Below, one piece after another: positions 63,859 through 64,000 of a DNA stretch of 64,000 nt. The notes beneath the pieces are model-generated. The model ran no database searches. It worked only from the letters and a program-made list of their open reading frames with translations, and had not been told where the DNA came from. Origin of the DNA: Tardibacter sp963781025 (lineage in GTDB: Bacteria > Pseudomonadota > Alphaproteobacteria > Sphingomonadales > Sphingomonadaceae); assembly GCA_963781025.1 (NCBI GenBank), contig CAWADU010000003.1:868001-932000 (forward strand), read 5' to 3'. Positions within the stretch are counted from its first letter, which is position 1, and every line of letters starts with the position of its first letter. The position numbers were made by a program, and so were the translations under genes.

Positions 63859-64000
63859 TCAGCCCTTCATCATGTTGATATCGTCAACCGCGATGGTGCC
63901 GCGGTTACGGAAGTAGACGACAAGGATGGCAAGGCCGATGGCGGCCTCGCCGGCAGCCACCGTCAGCACAAACATCGCGAAGACCTGCCCCACGAGATCG
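63859..64000 (-). CDS. nuoK: NADH-quinone oxidoreductase subunit K (5' end beyond window)
   Basis: The last 46 codons are present: GQVFAMFVLTVAAGEAAIGL, then AILVVYFRNRGTIAVDDINM and MKG before TGA at 63859-63861. The second conserved Glu (VAAGEAAIGLA) and the RNRGTI..DDIN..KG end are those of NuoK. The start and first two helices lie past the right edge. A proton-path subunit of Complex I, upstream of nuoL on the same strand. Confidence 0.93.
   Translation of the reverse strand, partial: DLVGQVFAMFVLTVAAGEAAIGLAILVVYFRNRGTIAVDDINMMKG

Overview
The window looks like a chromosome segment of an alphaproteobacterium of the order Sphingomonadales. The basis is the high-GC coding style, the gene order pyrG-secG-tpiA-ppiD-trpEGDC-moaC-moeA-lexA / comEC / gltX-gltA, the run nuoKLMN-birA-coaX-rnj-DUF1467, and an alphaproteobacterial SOS operator (GTTC-N7-GTTC) in front of lexA. 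No species is assigned.

Layout. (1) 1-16.2 kb is an accessory low-oxygen energy block. It starts with the left-edge ADP-forming acyl-CoA ligase and a chimeric MaoC/SDR gene remnant on the minus strand. A complete N-type (alternative) F-ATPase operon (atpDCQBEFAG, with no atpR) and a cbb3 oxidase operon with its assembly genes (ccoNOQP-GHIS) follow on the plus strand. Two eroded two-component regulator fragments (a FixJ-like HTH and a receiver domain) and a SpoIIAA-like protein close the block. It ends next to the 3' end of a tRNA-Pro gene. (2) 16.6-20.4 kb holds small membrane and stress genes (SOUL, MAPEG) and a GIY-YIG nuclease gene bracketed by palindromic repeats. (3) 19.2-26.8 kb carries ribonucleotide reductase nrdAB, class I fumarase, and a CIO-type bd oxidase (cydAB) with a DUF2474 mini-protein. 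(4) 26.9-44.7 kb is core metabolism: an MBL-fold hydrolase, CTP synthase, SecG, triosephosphate isomerase, PpiD, tryptophan and molybdenum cofactor genes, LexA, ComEC, glutamyl-tRNA synthetase and citrate synthase. (5) 44.7-47.2 kb is a DUF2336 protein coupled to a histidine-kinase-like protein whose phospho-acceptor His position is Asp. (6) 47.3-52.9 kb is an inositol-phosphate locus: myo-inositol-3-phosphate synthase, a cytidylyltransferase, a fusion of a degenerate nucleotidyltransferase domain with a CDP-alcohol phosphotransferase, a second divergent CDP-alcohol phosphotransferase, and a Wzi-type outer-membrane protein. This is the best candidate for an undescribed pathway here. (7) 53-64 kb has a large membrane-anchored coiled-coil protein, then the minus-strand nuoK(partial)-L-M-N-birA-coaX-rnj-DUF1467 run.

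How it works together. The cbb3 and bd oxidases, both high-affinity quinol/cytochrome c oxidases, and Complex I form alternative respiratory ends. The N-ATPase would sit beside the housekeeping ATP synthase, which is not in this window. The inositol genes read as G6P to inositol-3-phosphate to CDP-inositol to an inositol phosphodiester product.

Caveat. Seven single-base indels interrupt otherwise well-conserved genes (atpB, ccoI, nrdA three times, gltX, a CDP-alcohol phosphotransferase). Two more genes (rnj, birA) lack a standard start codon at their conserved N-terminus. Because nrdA and gltX are normally essential, most of these are probably sequence errors rather than true pseudogenes.
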